DNA of 64,000 nucleotides from Arachnia rubra (GTDB lineage Bacteria; Actinomycetota; Actinomycetes; Propionibacteriales; Propionibacteriaceae): positions 2,108,001 to 2,172,000 of the forward strand of contig NZ_AP024463.1 of NCBI RefSeq assembly GCF_019973735.1, written 5' to 3'. Numbering within the stretch: the stretch's first letter is position 1; the number at the start of each line of letters is the position of its first letter. The notes beneath the pieces are model-generated. The model was not told the origin of the DNA, did no database searches, and saw nothing but the letters and a program-made list of their open reading frames with translations. Below, piece after piece: positions 28,144 to 38,086 of the stretch. The translations under genes and the position numbers were made by a program.

Positions 28144-28908
28144 TCATGCCTGGGAGGCAGCCTGGACGTAGGCTTCGTATCCCTCCGCCTCAAGTTTATC
28201 GGCCAGTTCGCGGCCACCCTGATCAACAACGCGGCCATCGACGAACACGTGCACGAAGGTGGGCTCGATGTAGCGCAGGATGCGGGTGTAGTGGGTGATC
28301 AGCAACACGGCCCGGTCGCCTTGCGCGGAGTACCGGTTGACTCCCTCGGAGACGATACGCAGGGCGTCGATGTCGAGCCCGGAGTCGGTCTCATCGAGAA
28401 TCGCAGCCTTGGGATTGAGCAGCTCCAGCTGAGCGATCTCGTGGCGCTTCTTCTCGCCGCCGGAGAATCCCTCATTGACCGAGCGAGCTGAGAAGGACTT
28501 ATCTAGGTGCATGCGGTTCAGGACGGTTTCGACATCCCTGACCCAGGTCCGGACCTTGGGGGCATGGCCGTCGAGAGCGGTCTTGGCAGTGCGGAGGAAA
28601 TTGGACACGGAGACGCCAGGCACCTCGACGGGGTACTGCATCGCCAGGAACAGGCCCTGGCGGGCACGCTCGTCCACGGTCAGGTCAGTCAGTTCCACCC
28701 CGTCGAGGGTCACCGACCCAGAGGTGATCTCATACTTGGGATGCCCCGCGATGGCGTAGGCCAGGGTGGACTTTCCCGACCCGTTGGGGCCCATGATGGC
28801 GTGAATCTCACCAGGGTTGATGGTCAGGTTCACGCCCTTGAGGATGGTCTTGGGTCCCTCCTCTGTCAGGACATCGGCGTGAAGGTCGGAGATGATGAGG
28901 TTGGACAT
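28144..28908 (-). CDS. sufC: SufC ATPase of the SufBCD scaffold
   Basis: This soluble ABC-type ATPase powers the SufBCD Fe-S scaffold. The 254-residue protein has Walker A GPNGSGKST, signature FSGGEKKRHE and Walker B AILDETDSGLD, the SufC-specific variant. It follows the Rieske gene by 6 bp. Confidence 0.96.
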   Translation of the reverse strand: MSNLIISDLHADVLTEEGPKTILKGVNLTINPGEIHAIMGPNGSGKSTLAYAIAGHPKYEITSGSVTLDGVELTDLTVDERARQGLFLAMQYPVEVPGVSVSNFLRTAKTALDGHAPKVRTWVRDVETVLNRMHLDKSFSARSVNEGFSGGEKKRHEIAQLELLNPKAAILDETDSGLDIDALRIVSEGVNRYSAQGDRAVLLITHYTRILRYIEPTFVHVFVDGRVVDQGGRELADKLEAEGYEAYVQAASQA

Positions 28909-28914
28909 GGTTGT

Positions 28915-29244
28915 TCAGGACTCCTGGAAATCAGTGATGGGATGGTCGAGATCGACCAGTATCTGCTGGTCCTCGATCTGGACCGGATAGACGTTGACGG
29001 GCTCCGTGGCGGGCAGGCACAGGGCACGGCCGCTGCGCAGGTCGAACCGGGAACCATGGAGATAGCACTCGATGGCGCCGTCTTCGACGTCCCCGTCGCT
29101 CAAAGGCACGTGCCCATGGCTGCAGATGTTGTGGATGGCGAAGTATTCGCCTTGGTGAAGCACAATCGCGAGTTCGTGTTCGTCGACGGCGAGCGGAACC
29201 TCGGGGCTCAGTTCGTCGAGGGTGGCGACGGCGACGAAGCTCAC
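28915..29244 (-). CDS. Rieske-type [2Fe-2S] ferredoxin of the suf operon
   Basis: This 109-residue non-heme-oxygenase-type Rieske ferredoxin has ligands in CSHGH and CYLHG. A Rieske gene between sufD and sufC is common in actinobacteria. It probably supplies electrons for cluster assembly, but this role is not proven. It overlaps the sufD stop (ATGA). Confidence 0.92.
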   Translation of the reverse strand: MSFVAVATLDELSPEVPLAVDEHELAIVLHQGEYFAIHNICSHGHVPLSDGDVEDGAIECYLHGSRFDLRSGRALCLPATEPVNVYPVQIEDQQILVDLDHPITDFQES

Positions 29245-30458
29245 TGAGCGGCCTCCACGGTGGCGGCAGCCAGCTCCAATTCCTTCTCAACCTGGGCGCG
29301 CAGCCGGTCCTCGACGTCGGGCACACCGATTCGCCGGATGATGTCGTTGAAGAATCCATGGACCACAAGACGCCTCGCCTCAGCTTCAGGGATGCCCCGG
29401 GAACGCAGATAGAACAACTGGATGTCATCAAACCGGCCTGTGGTGGAGCTGTGCCCAGCTCCCTCGATCTCGCCAGTCTCGATTTCAAGGTTCGGCACCG
29501 AGTCGGCCCGGCAGCCATCCGTCAGCACGAGGTTCTTGTTGGCCTCGTAGGTGTCGATTCCCTCAGCGACCTTCCGGATCAGCACATCCCCGATCCAGAC
29601 CGAGTGCGCCCCCTCACCCTGGAGAGCACCGCGGTAGTCGACATTGGACCTGGTCTTCGGCATGTTATGGTCCACGAACATGCGGTGCTCCACGTGCTGA
29701 CCGGAATCGACGAAGTAGAGGCCGAACTGTTCCAGCTCCCCGCCGGGCGAGGTGTAGGCGGCTCGTTCGACCATGCGTATGATGTTGCCGCCAAGCGAGG
29801 CCTGGACGGTGCGCACGCGCGCGTCGCGTCCCACCTCGACGGTAACCTGCCCGGCGTGGACAGCGTCATCATCCCAGTCGTTGACGCAGACCAGATTGAC
29901 CTCGGCGCCGTCACCGACGCGGATGTCGTACTTGGCCGCATACGTCCCGGTTCCCCGGAACTGCAACACCAGCGTGACACGGGCTGCGGCCCCCACATCG
30001 AAGATGAAGGACTCGGCGGCATGCCCGCCGTTCCCGGTACCCGTGAACACGATCGCGTTCTCGATCTCAAGTTCTGCGGGTATCCGCATCACGAGGGCCT
30101 CAGCGCTGCGGGCAGCGGCCACGGCAGCCACGCGGTCCACGGGCGGCTCAATGGCCAGCTCATGGATCCGCTCCCGCGGCTCCCGGAGGAACTCGACACC
30201 TTCAGGCAGGTCTCCCTGCCATTCCAGGCCGGGAAGAACATCCCCTTCCTCAAGCAGGGCACGGATCTGCCTGACAGGGGTGAAACGCCAGATTTCCTCC
30301 AGGCCCTTGGGCATGGGATGATCGGCCAGGTCCCACGATGGGGTGGGGTGCAGATGGGATGCCACCGTCTCGATGGCGCTTGCCACATTAGGGGCTGTGG
30401 TGGTGCTCAAATCCATTCCTTCTTGAGGTTTTTGAGGAGCGGCGGGAACCGGCGTCAA
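29241..30458 (-). CDS. sufD: SufD scaffold protein
   Basis: SufD pairs with SufB in the SufBC2D complex. It is a 405-residue beta-helix protein of the SufBD family, with the late His/Cys-containing SSTTGRFDD segment where family members carry the conserved core. The start is uncertain. TTG 30458 overlaps the sufB stop and has GGAAGGTG upstream; ATG 30416 has AGAAGGA directly abutting it, which is too close. Confidence 0.93.
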   Translation of the reverse strand: MTPVPAAPQKPQEGMDLSTTTAPNVASAIETVASHLHPTPSWDLADHPMPKGLEEIWRFTPVRQIRALLEEGDVLPGLEWQGDLPEGVEFLREPRERIHELAIEPPVDRVAAVAAARSAEALVMRIPAELEIENAIVFTGTGNGGHAAESFIFDVGAAARVTLVLQFRGTGTYAAKYDIRVGDGAEVNLVCVNDWDDDAVHAGQVTVEVGRDARVRTVQASLGGNIIRMVERAAYTSPGGELEQFGLYFVDSGQHVEHRMFVDHNMPKTRSNVDYRGALQGEGAHSVWIGDVLIRKVAEGIDTYEANKNLVLTDGCRADSVPNLEIETGEIEGAGHSSTTGRFDDIQLFYLRSRGIPEAEARRLVVHGFFNDIIRRIGVPDVEDRLRAQVEKELELAAATVEAAQ

Positions 30459-31894
30459 CCGACCGCACCTTCCATCTGGAGCGCGATGAGCCGGTTCAGC
30501 TCCAGGGCATACTCCATCGGCAATTCCTTCGCGATGGGTTCGACGAAGCCACGCACGATCATGGCCATCGCCTCATCCTCCTCCATGCCACGGGACATGA
30601 GGTAGAACAGCTGGTCATCGGAGACCTTGGAGACGGTGGCCTCGTGTGCCATAGAGACGTCATCCTCGCGGACATCGACATAGGGGTAGGTGTCAGAACG
30701 GGAAACCGTGTCCACCAGCAACGCGTCACATTTCACCGAGGACGCGGAGTGATGCGCACCAGGCTCGACCTTCACCAGGCCCCTATAGGAGGAACGCCCA
30801 CCGGCCCTAGCCACGGACTTGGAGATGATCGAGGACGACGTGTGCGGAGCGCAGTGCACCATCTTGGATCCCGCATCCTGGTGCTGTCCCTCCCCCGCGA
30901 ACGCGATGGAGAGAGTCTCACCACGGGCCTGCTCGCCCATCAGGTAGACCGCCGGGTACTTCATGGTCACCTTGGAGCCAATGTTGCCGTCGATCCACTC
31001 CATGGTCGCGCCCTCCTCGCAGATGGCCCGTTTGGTCACGAGGTTGTAGACGTTGTTCGACCAGTTCTGGATGGTGGTGTAGCGGCAGCGGGCGCCTTTC
31101 TTGACAATGATCTCCACCACCGCTGAGTGCAGCGAGTCTGAGGAGTAGATGGGTGCGGTGCAGCCCTCCACGTAATGCACATAGGCGTCCTCGTCGACGA
31201 TGATCAGGGTCCGCTCGAACTGCCCCATGTTCTCGGTGTTGATCCGGAAGTAGGCCTGCAGTGGGATGGAGACGTGGACGCCCTTGGGCACGTACACGAA
31301 GGAGCCACCGGACCACACAGCAGTGTTCAGTGATGCGAATTTGTTGTCACCGGCCGGAATGATGGTGGTGAAGTATTCCTTGAACAGATCGGGATACTCC
31401 TTGAGGGCGGTATCCGTGTCCAGGAAGATCACACCCTGCCGTTCCAGCTCCTGGTTGATCTTGTGATACACCACCTCAGACTCGTACTGGGCCGCAACTC
31501 CCGCCACGAGACGTGCCTTCTCGGCCTCCGGGATGCCAAGCTTGTCGTAGGTATTCTTGATGTCCTCAGGCAGGTCCTCCCAGGACTGGGCCTGGCGCTC
31601 CGTGGAACGCACGAAGTATTTGATGTTGTCGAAGTCAATTTCGTTCAGGTCAGCACCCCAGGACGGCATCGGTTTCTTGCCGAACAGCCTGAGTGCCTTG
31701 AGCCGCAGGGCCAGCATCCAATCGGGCTCCCCCTTCAGCTCTGAGATGTGCCTGACCACAGCCTCATTGAGGCCACGCTGGGCGGAGGCACCGGCGGCAT
31801 CAGAGTCATGCCAGCCATACTGGTAGCCACTCAGGGCTTCCAGGTGCTCGTCCTGGGTGGCCTCCACTCCGGGGGCCTGTGGCGTGGTCGTCAT
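30455..31894 (-). CDS. sufB: SufB scaffold protein
   Basis: SufB is the core Fe-S scaffold subunit. The 479-residue protein shows family blocks such as [20 protein letters not shown], the [20 protein letters not shown] core and [18 protein letters not shown] near the end. AGGAAGTG precedes ATG 31894, 4 bp after sufR, so regulator and first assembly gene are co-transcribed. Confidence 0.96.
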   Translation of the reverse strand: MTTTPQAPGVEATQDEHLEALSGYQYGWHDSDAAGASAQRGLNEAVVRHISELKGEPDWMLALRLKALRLFGKKPMPSWGADLNEIDFDNIKYFVRSTERQAQSWEDLPEDIKNTYDKLGIPEAEKARLVAGVAAQYESEVVYHKINQELERQGVIFLDTDTALKEYPDLFKEYFTTIIPAGDNKFASLNTAVWSGGSFVYVPKGVHVSIPLQAYFRINTENMGQFERTLIIVDEDAYVHYVEGCTAPIYSSDSLHSAVVEIIVKKGARCRYTTIQNWSNNVYNLVTKRAICEEGATMEWIDGNIGSKVTMKYPAVYLMGEQARGETLSIAFAGEGQHQDAGSKMVHCAPHTSSSIISKSVARAGGRSSYRGLVKVEPGAHHSASSVKCDALLVDTVSRSDTYPYVDVREDDVSMAHEATVSKVSDDQLFYLMSRGMEEDEAMAMIVRGFVEPIAKELPMEYALELNRLIALQMEGAVG

Positions 31895-31898
31895 AGGG

Positions 31899-32567
31899 TC
31901 ACTTCCTGATCTTGCTCGGTATGACGGGATTGGGGACGTGGGTGGTGCAGACCCCATCCCCATGGGCAATAGTCGCCAACCGCTGAACGTGACTGCCGAG
32001 CAGCCGTGAGAAGAGCTGGGTCTCGACCTCACACAGCTGCGGGAACTCGGCAGCCACATGGGCCACCGGGCAGTGATGCTGACACAGCTGGTCACCTGAA
32101 CGAACCGGCTTGACCGATGGGGCGTAGGTGGCGCCCAGAGCCTCAGTGAGCAGCTCGATGGGGGCGCGCTCAGGATGGGCTTCGCGTAGCTCGTTGAAAC
32201 GGCTTTCGATCTCGTCCACCCGCTCCGACGCCAACTCGACCATAGCTTCGGGCCCTGCAGCCTCGATCAGCCGCCGGATAGCCACTATGGCCAGCTCGTC
32301 GTAAGCCTGGTGGAACTCAGAGCGTCCGGCATCGGTGAGGAAGAACACCTTGGAGGGGCGCCCTCGGCCACGGGCTCCATAGACTCTCTGTTCACGTGAG
32401 CCCAGAGTCCCGTCCTCCAGGAGGGAAGACAGGTGGCGACGGATGGCCGCCGGAGTCAGTTTCATGCGTTCAGCGAGTTCTCGGGCTGTTGATGGTCCAT
32501 GTTCAAGGATGGATCGGACAACCCGCTCCCGGGTGGAGTTGTCGGCTTCCTGCATGGCTGCGCTCAT
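31899..32567 (-). CDS. sufR: Fe-S-sensing transcriptional repressor SufR
   Basis: This regulator senses Fe-S status and represses the suf operon. The 222-residue protein has an N-terminal winged helix (about 8-85: [24 protein letters not shown]) and a C-terminal cluster-binding region with CQHHC, a third Cys (PQLCEVE) and GVCTTHVP. The strong ribosome-binding site GGAGGAGGG lies before ATG 32567. It is the first gene of sufR-B-D-fdx-C-S-U-T. Confidence 0.93.
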   Translation of the reverse strand: MSAAMQEADNSTRERVVRSILEHGPSTARELAERMKLTPAAIRRHLSSLLEDGTLGSREQRVYGARGRGRPSKVFFLTDAGRSEFHQAYDELAIVAIRRLIEAAGPEAMVELASERVDEIESRFNELREAHPERAPIELLTEALGATYAPSVKPVRSGDQLCQHHCPVAHVAAEFPQLCEVETQLFSRLLGSHVQRLATIAHGDGVCTTHVPNPVIPSKIRK

Positions 32568-32624
32568 GACACCCTCCTCCCAGCGATTTTGCACACGCCA
32601 GTCTTTCCGAATCTCCCCAGCCTA

Positions 32625-32643
32625 TCAAGCTAGGCCAGCCTAA
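32625..32643 (-). promoter_or_regulatory. DtxR/IdeR-like iron box before sufR
   Basis: On the minus strand the site reads TTAGGCTGGCCTAGCTTGA, which matches 13 of 19 positions of the DtxR-family consensus as I recall it (TTAGGTTAGGCTAACCTAA). It lies 58-76 bp upstream of the sufR start in the suf promoter region. Iron control of suf by DtxR-type proteins is known in corynebacteria. Confidence 0.5.
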
Positions 32644-32717
32644 CCATCCTGGCCAGCACATGGCATGTGCATACCCGACCGGCGTCACGCTTCTGGCTCC
32701 TACCCCCGGCGCGTAGT

Positions 32718-34043
32718 TCAGCGGGAATAATGCAACGGGTTGGGGTGGCAGCGGGCCTCTGTGGCAATCCTCAGGCCCGGGGCCAGCCTCCCCTCCTCCC
32801 GGAGAGCCAGAAGCCGCTCCACCACCTTGTCCCTCAGCATCACCGGCGAGATGGTGTTCAGGTAGATCTTGGTGGCCCCTTCGAAACCAGCGAGGGTGGA
32901 GACCCGCCACTTGAGCATCACACGCCATGGCATCGGGAGCGTCACGTCGATCGGCCTGTAATGCCATTCCTCGTTGCACGCCACGTCCGTCCCCGTGGCA
33001 GCGTGCATGGCATGGATCAGGTCCGACATCCCACGGACCTCCTCGGCAGACTGTTCCCAGGGATTCGAGAACTCGGAGCAGGAATAGATCTCCAGGGTCG
33101 GATAGCGATGCCCGAAGCCCGCGAAGGCGACCGCGTGGTCATTCTCCGCGACGATGAGGTTGTGGTAGCCCGCATAGTTGGGGCCAACCTCGTTGAACAG
33201 GTTCGGGTCCTGGCGCAGGCGGGCAAGTGCCACCTCATGCTGGACACCGCGTTCATCAATAGCCACCAGTTGCTTGTGGAGATGGTCGAAGGAGGCACCG
33301 GCAGGCTTCAGCCAGTTCTGGAAGACGGTCACATAACGGGCGTAGCGGTTGTTCTCATAGGTTTGGCGCATCGATTCGACGGCGAAGGCAATGAACCGCT
33401 CATGTTCACCGGGCGTCAGGGTTCCAGAGCCCGCGAGCTGGGTGTCGTCGACGGCATCGTCGGTGAAGTGCCGTCTGGCGATGATCACGTCATGACCGCC
33501 CCCGAAGAAACCAGAGGCCGCCGCCAGGCGCTGTTCCTGGGTCATCGCATTCACTTGTCCTGCGCTGTGCCCGCAGGCCCGTAGTTTCGTCTCAGCAACC
33601 TGCAGTACGTGTTCCAGCCCTGCCGCAGAAGCAAGGTAAGAGCGTCTTCGTGCCGCAACGTCCTCGGGGAGCGTGAACCCATAGTTGGCCCGCCAGTAGT
33701 CGAGGCTGAGGATCTCGAAAAGGTTCGGGACGCAGCGGAATTCGGCTTTCGTGGCGAAGAGATCCTCAGCTGGAAGATGCCTCAGGGTCTCCCACTCATC
33801 TCCAGAACGCACCACCCGGGCCTTCTCCGGTGGAGTCTCCAGGTAGCGTCGCTCACAGAACGCGCAGTACGCGCTGCGGTTTGCGTCGTCTATGGGGCTC
33901 GGATCGGGGTGGTGGATGCCGAGTGGACGATTTCCCCGGCCCGGCACGGTCCACACCTCGGTGCCGGTGAGTGGGCCCACCTGCTTCACTGTTCCATCGG
34001 CCATGGTGGACAGGTATTCAGGCTGGCGGACAAAGGATCGCAT
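32718..34043 (-). CDS. GalT-like protein (DUF4921), HIT superfamily
   Basis: This 441-residue protein is related to galactose-1-phosphate uridylyltransferase. It keeps the catalytic HIT-type H-x-H-x-Q motif (FDHLHKQ) and a CAFC zinc pair, so nucleotidyl transfer is likely, but the substrate is not established. It has no Leloir-pathway neighbours. ATG 34043 has TACGGT 6 nt upstream, fitting a leaderless start; ATG 34004 (MADGTVKQV) is an alternative. It is divergent from zwf. Confidence 0.8.
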   Translation of the reverse strand: MRSFVRQPEYLSTMADGTVKQVGPLTGTEVWTVPGRGNRPLGIHHPDPSPIDDANRSAYCAFCERRYLETPPEKARVVRSGDEWETLRHLPAEDLFATKAEFRCVPNLFEILSLDYWRANYGFTLPEDVAARRRSYLASAAGLEHVLQVAETKLRACGHSAGQVNAMTQEQRLAAASGFFGGGHDVIIARRHFTDDAVDDTQLAGSGTLTPGEHERFIAFAVESMRQTYENNRYARYVTVFQNWLKPAGASFDHLHKQLVAIDERGVQHEVALARLRQDPNLFNEVGPNYAGYHNLIVAENDHAVAFAGFGHRYPTLEIYSCSEFSNPWEQSAEEVRGMSDLIHAMHAATGTDVACNEEWHYRPIDVTLPMPWRVMLKWRVSTLAGFEGATKIYLNTISPVMLRDKVVERLLALREEGRLAPGLRIATEARCHPNPLHYSR

Positions 34044-34101
34044 GACGCCACCGTAGAGCAACTTGGGGATTCGGCTGGCTGGAACCTGTATGGTCGGATT
34101 T

Positions 34102-35628
34102 GTGACCAGCAGCAATCCGCTCCGTGACCCCCGGGACCGACGACTGCCAAGGATCGCCGGCCCTTGTGTCCTAGTGATCTTCGGTGTGACTGGCGATCTT
34201 TCCCGCAAGAAGTTGATGCCGGCTGTCTACGACCTGGCAAATCGTGGTCTGTTGCCAGCCGGCTTCGGCCTCGTGGGCTTCGCCCGCCGTGATTGGGATG
34301 ACGAGGATTTCGCCCGGGTGGTCCACGACGCGGTCAAGGAAAACGCCCGCACCCGGTTCCGCGAGGAGGTGTGGGAGCAGCTGCTGGAGGGCATCCGGTT
34401 CGTGTCCGGGACCTTCGACTCGGATGAGGCTTTCGACCGGCTCCGCACCACGATCGAGGAACTCGACCGTGCCCGTGGCACCGGCGGGAATCACGCCTTC
34501 TACCTATCAATCCCACCGTCGAACTTCGAGCAGGTGGTCTCCCAGCTCAAACGGCATGATGTCACAGGAGAGAGCAAGGACACCTGGAACCGGGTGGTCA
34601 TCGAGAAGCCCTTCGGGCACAATCTCGAGTCCGCCCGCGAGCTGAACCATGTGATCAACCAGCTCTTCTCCCCGCACGAGGTGTTCCGCATCGACCACTA
34701 CCTGGGCAAGGAGACGGTGCAGAACATGCTGGCGCTGAGATTCGCCAACCAGATGTTCGAGCCGATCTGGAACCGCAACTACGTCTCGCATGTCGAGATA
34801 ACGATGGCCGAGGACATTGGCATCGGGGGGCGCGCAGGGTACTACGACGGCATAGGCGCAGCCCGTGACGTGATCCAGAACCACCTCCTGCAGCTACTCG
34901 CCCTGACGGCGATGGAGGAACCCACCAGTTTCGAGGCCTCACAGCTGAGGACAGAGAAGACGAAAGTGCTCGCGGCAGCCCAAGTTCCCACCAACTACGC
35001 GGCACACACCGCACGGGGCCAGTACACCGCTGGGTGGCAGGGTGGCCGGTTGGTACGAGGCTACCTTGAGGAGGACGGGGTTTCCCCGGACTCCCACACT
35101 GAGACGTACGCAGCCATCCGCGTCGACATCGACAACCGCCGCTGGGCAGGGGTGCCTTTCTATCTGCGCGCCGCCAAACGCATGCCGAGGCGAGTCACGG
35201 AGATAGCCCTGGTGCTGAAACAGGCTCCGCACCTGCCCTTCCCTACCACCGATGCAGACGTCCTCGGGCAGAACGCCCTGGTGATGCGTATTCAACCCGA
35301 CGAGGGAGTCACTTTGCGGTTCGGCGCAAAGGTGCCTGGAACACAGATGGAGATTCGGGACGTGTCCATGGACTTCGTCTATGGCGGTTCATTCACGGAA
35401 AGCTCCCCCGAGGCCTACGAACGGCTGATCCTGGATGTGCTGTTGGGCGATCCCCCGCTGTTCCCGCAGCATGAGGAAGTGGAGCTGGCCTGGAAGATCC
35501 TCGACCCGGTACTCGACTTCTGGGCATCGCTGCCCGCCCAGCCCGACCCCTATGCTGCGGGCACCTGGGGTCCCGCCAGCGCCGTTGAGATGCTGGCCCG
35601 CGACGGTAACACCTGGCGCAGGCCGTAA
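34102..35628 (+). CDS. zwf: Glucose-6-phosphate 1-dehydrogenase
   Basis: This enzyme oxidises glucose-6-phosphate to the lactone with NADP, the entry to the oxidative pentose phosphate pathway. The 508-residue protein has the Rossmann motif GVTGDLSRKKL and the active site RIDHYLGKE. The start is GTG 34102: TATGGT (34089-34094) ends 7 nt before it and no ribosome-binding site is present. It is the first gene of zwf-opcA-pgl. Confidence 0.96.
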   Translation: MTSSNPLRDPRDRRLPRIAGPCVLVIFGVTGDLSRKKLMPAVYDLANRGLLPAGFGLVGFARRDWDDEDFARVVHDAVKENARTRFREEVWEQLLEGIRFVSGTFDSDEAFDRLRTTIEELDRARGTGGNHAFYLSIPPSNFEQVVSQLKRHDVTGESKDTWNRVVIEKPFGHNLESARELNHVINQLFSPHEVFRIDHYLGKETVQNMLALRFANQMFEPIWNRNYVSHVEITMAEDIGIGGRAGYYDGIGAARDVIQNHLLQLLALTAMEEPTSFEASQLRTEKTKVLAAAQVPTNYAAHTARGQYTAGWQGGRLVRGYLEEDGVSPDSHTETYAAIRVDIDNRRWAGVPFYLRAAKRMPRRVTEIALVLKQAPHLPFPTTDADVLGQNALVMRIQPDEGVTLRFGAKVPGTQMEIRDVSMDFVYGGSFTESSPEAYERLILDVLLGDPPLFPQHEEVELAWKILDPVLDFWASLPAQPDPYAAGTWGPASAVEMLARDGNTWRRP

Positions 35629-35645
35629 AGGTAGAGGAGAACGTC

Positions 35646-36548
35646 GTGATCGTAGAACTGAACAACACCACCACCCAGGATGTCGCTGCTGCACTGCTGA
35701 GGGCTCACCGCGAGGTGGGGCCGACCAGCGGCATGGTGCTGACTCTGCTGGTGGTCTCTGACGATGAGCACCAGGACGAGGTGCTCGAAGCGGCACGGGC
35801 CTCCGCCACCGCACACCCCTCACGGGTCATCGTCGTGACCAACTCGGGCGGCGAGCCGCGACTTCACGCAAAGATCCAGGTGGGTGAGGGCCTACCTGGT
35901 GATCTGATCTCGCTGAAACTGCACGGTGAACTCGCCATGCACGGCGACTCCGTCGTGCTCCCGTTGCTCCTGCCTGACTCCCCCACCATCGTCTGGTGGC
36001 CGCATCAGGCCCCTGTCTCACCAGCGCAGGACGCGATCGGGCAGCTGGCCACGCGACGGATCACCGACTCGATGGGTGCCCCGGACCCGCAGCTGGCTTT
36101 GGCGATCCGGGCCCGCAATATGACCCCTGGCGACACCGATCTATGCTGGACCAGGATCACGCGCTGGCGGGCCCTGCTGGCCGCGTCCCTGGATCAGTTC
36201 CCGCACCGGGTCACGTCCGCGCTGGTACGTTCCACCCCAGAGAATGCCTGCTCCACCCTGCTGGTGACCTGGCTTGAGCAACAGCTCGAGGTTCCAGTCG
36301 TGCACGAGGACAGCGACCAGCCAGGGATATCAGAGGTACGGCTGACCACCGAGCTGGGAGACATCGTCATCAACCGGGGGCGCTCTGAGACCATCGCCAG
36401 GTACGCGGTGCCGGGCCAGCCGGAACGCAAGGTGGCATTGAAGCGACGCCCCCTGACGGAGCTGCTCACTGAGGAACTGCAGCGTATGGACCCCGATTTC
36501 GTCTTCGAGTCGGTGGTGAGCCGGATCGCCACACAGGTAGGTGACTGA
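35646..36548 (+). CDS. opcA: Glucose-6-phosphate dehydrogenase assembly protein OpcA
   Basis: OpcA assembles or activates G6PDH in cyanobacteria and actinobacteria. The 300-residue protein has the expected size and the conserved PTIVWWPHQAP segment at about 117-127. The start is GTG 35646 with GAGGAG upstream. It overlaps pgl by one base (TGATG). Confidence 0.94.
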   Translation: MIVELNNTTTQDVAAALLRAHREVGPTSGMVLTLLVVSDDEHQDEVLEAARASATAHPSRVIVVTNSGGEPRLHAKIQVGEGLPGDLISLKLHGELAMHGDSVVLPLLLPDSPTIVWWPHQAPVSPAQDAIGQLATRRITDSMGAPDPQLALAIRARNMTPGDTDLCWTRITRWRALLAASLDQFPHRVTSALVRSTPENACSTLLVTWLEQQLEVPVVHEDSDQPGISEVRLTTELGDIVINRGRSETIARYAVPGQPERKVALKRRPLTELLTEELQRMDPDFVFESVVSRIATQVGD

Positions 36549-37279
36549 TGTTCACGCGCGTGGTGGTCTTTGCATCACCTCAGGAGGTCGCAGACACGGT
36601 TGCCCATAAATTCCTGGAACGGGTTGTGGATCTGCTTGGCAGCCGGGATGAGGTGCAGGTCTGCCTGACGGGCGGCGGCACCGCAGACCTGGTGTATGAA
36701 CGCTTCGCAGACCTGGCCGCAGAGGCGAAACTCGATCTCGGGCGCCTGCACCTGTGGTGGGGGGATGAGCGTTTCGTCGCCGCCACTGATCCTGACCGCA
36801 ACTCACTCCAGGCGCTCAGCAGGTTGGGACGCACTCTCCCCATCCAGTCTGCACGAATCCATATGATGGCAGCACGAGATGGGCGTGCCGATCCACACGA
36901 CTGCGCGTCAGAGTATGCGGCTGAACTGGGCGACACCCATTTCGACCTGACCTTCCTGGGCATGGGACCTGATGGGCATGTCGCCTCGATCTTCCCAGGG
37001 CATCCAAGTTTCGATGCCACATCGCGTGCCGTGATCGGAGTGACGGAATCGCCAAAACCTCCCTCAGAACGGATCTCGCTGACGATCCCAACGCTCAATC
37101 GCTCTGATGAGATCTGGTTCATCGTGACGGGAACGGGGAAAGCCGATGCCCTGCTGCGGGTACTTGAGGGCGACGAGTCCCTGCCCGCCTCTCATGCCCA
37201 CGGGCAACAAGCCACCTATTGGTTCGTCGACCAGGCGGTCGCCTCGAAGCTGCCTGCGCGATACGTCTGCCCGCTCTGA
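36548..37279 (+). CDS. pgl: 6-phosphogluconolactonase
   Basis: This enzyme hydrolyses 6-phosphogluconolactone, the step after Zwf. The 243-residue protein belongs to the NagB/SugarP-isomerase fold, with TGGGTADLVYERF, WWGDERFV and FLGMGPDGHVASIFPGH motifs. It is the last gene of the zwf operon. Confidence 0.94.
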   Translation: MFTRVVVFASPQEVADTVAHKFLERVVDLLGSRDEVQVCLTGGGTADLVYERFADLAAEAKLDLGRLHLWWGDERFVAATDPDRNSLQALSRLGRTLPIQSARIHMMAARDGRADPHDCASEYAAELGDTHFDLTFLGMGPDGHVASIFPGHPSFDATSRAVIGVTESPKPPSERISLTIPTLNRSDEIWFIVTGTGKADALLRVLEGDESLPASHAHGQQATYWFVDQAVASKLPARYVCPL

Positions 37280-37490
37280 CGCTTTTAAGACTTTGCCGAC
37301 AGAGCCTCAGGGATGGGTGGCGGAACTCAATCGCAACCGGCCCAGACCGCACTCATGGCGTAGTACGCCAGCCATGTCGCATTCCCTTGCTCCGGCAGCG
37401 CAAACCTGACAATTGTGCTTTCGGCCACGCACACATTGTGGAGATTCCGCCGAAGGGACGCCTGCACTGCCCTTCCGGTAAATTTGAGGC
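37280..37490 (+). other. Non-coding stretch between pgl and the nfeD small ORF
   Basis: No gene is seen here. The stretch contains a palindrome TGGCGTA-G-TACGCCA (37356-37370) framed by CATGGC (37354-37359) and GCCATG (37371-37376). Near its end is a -10 candidate TAAATT (37479-37484). The palindrome may be an operator or a weak hairpin for pgl termination. Confidence 0.45.
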
Positions 37491-37604
37491 ATGAAAACGG
37501 TCGCAGACTCAGTGGGTGTGGCCATCAAACGCGGGGCAGTTCCAGAGCCAAGCGGCCCGCGGACCAGCATCGTGCCCTGTACCGGAGAACAGCAACATGT
37601 CTGA
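37491..37604 (+). CDS. Small leaderless ORF overlapping the nfeD start (leader peptide candidate)
   Basis: A 37-residue ORF starts at ATG 37491 (MKTVADSVGVAIKRG...). TAAATT ends 6 nt before it, as in the other leaderless genes here. Its stop overlaps the nfeD ATG by 8 nt, which would allow translational coupling. The peptide is polar, with no membrane segment and no recognised family. It may be a real leader peptide or chance. Confidence 0.35.
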   Translation: MKTVADSVGVAIKRGAVPEPSGPRTSIVPCTGEQQHV

Positions 37605-38061
37605 GTTCCTGGCGTGGTTGGGTCAGAATCCATGGGCTGCCTGGGGCATGATCGCGCTACTGCTCGCTGCCGCCGAGCTACTCACCCTTGACCTGACGCT
37701 GTTGATGCTTGCTGGCGGCGCGGTACTCGGCGCAGTGACGGCGCTGGCGTTCCCCGATCTGCTCTGGCTCCAAGTAGTGGTTTCCCTCTTGACCGCGGTA
37801 GTCACGCTCTTTCTGTTGCGTCCCACCCTGCTGGAGGAGACTCGGCGGGCTCCAGGCTATCGCTCATCGCTGGACAAGGTGGTGGGATCAGCCGGTGATG
37901 TGACCTCCCGGATCACCGCCAATTCAGGTGAGGTGAAAATCGATGGGCAGATCTGGCAGGCACGCAGCTACGACGAAACCATCGCCATTGAGGCTGGGGA
38001 GAAGATCGAGGTCTTCGATCTCGACGGCATCACCCTGATCGTCTACCCAATCGCTCGCTGA
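37597..38061 (+). CDS. NfeD-like membrane protein
   Basis: This short NfeD-type protein of 154 residues has two membrane helices (about 17-40 and 45-75) and a C-terminal OB-fold domain (about 95-150: GSAGDVTSRI...GQIWQARS). NfeD proteins pair with SPFH/stomatin partners, and here a stomatin-like gene follows 26 bp later. GGAG precedes the ATG. Confidence 0.88.
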   Translation: MSEFLAWLGQNPWAAWGMIALLLAAAELLTLDLTLLMLAGGAVLGAVTALAFPDLLWLQVVVSLLTAVVTLFLLRPTLLEETRRAPGYRSSLDKVVGSAGDVTSRITANSGEVKIDGQIWQARSYDETIAIEAGEKIEVFDLDGITLIVYPIAR

Positions 38062-38086
38062 CGTCAGCAAACCATAAGGAGATACC

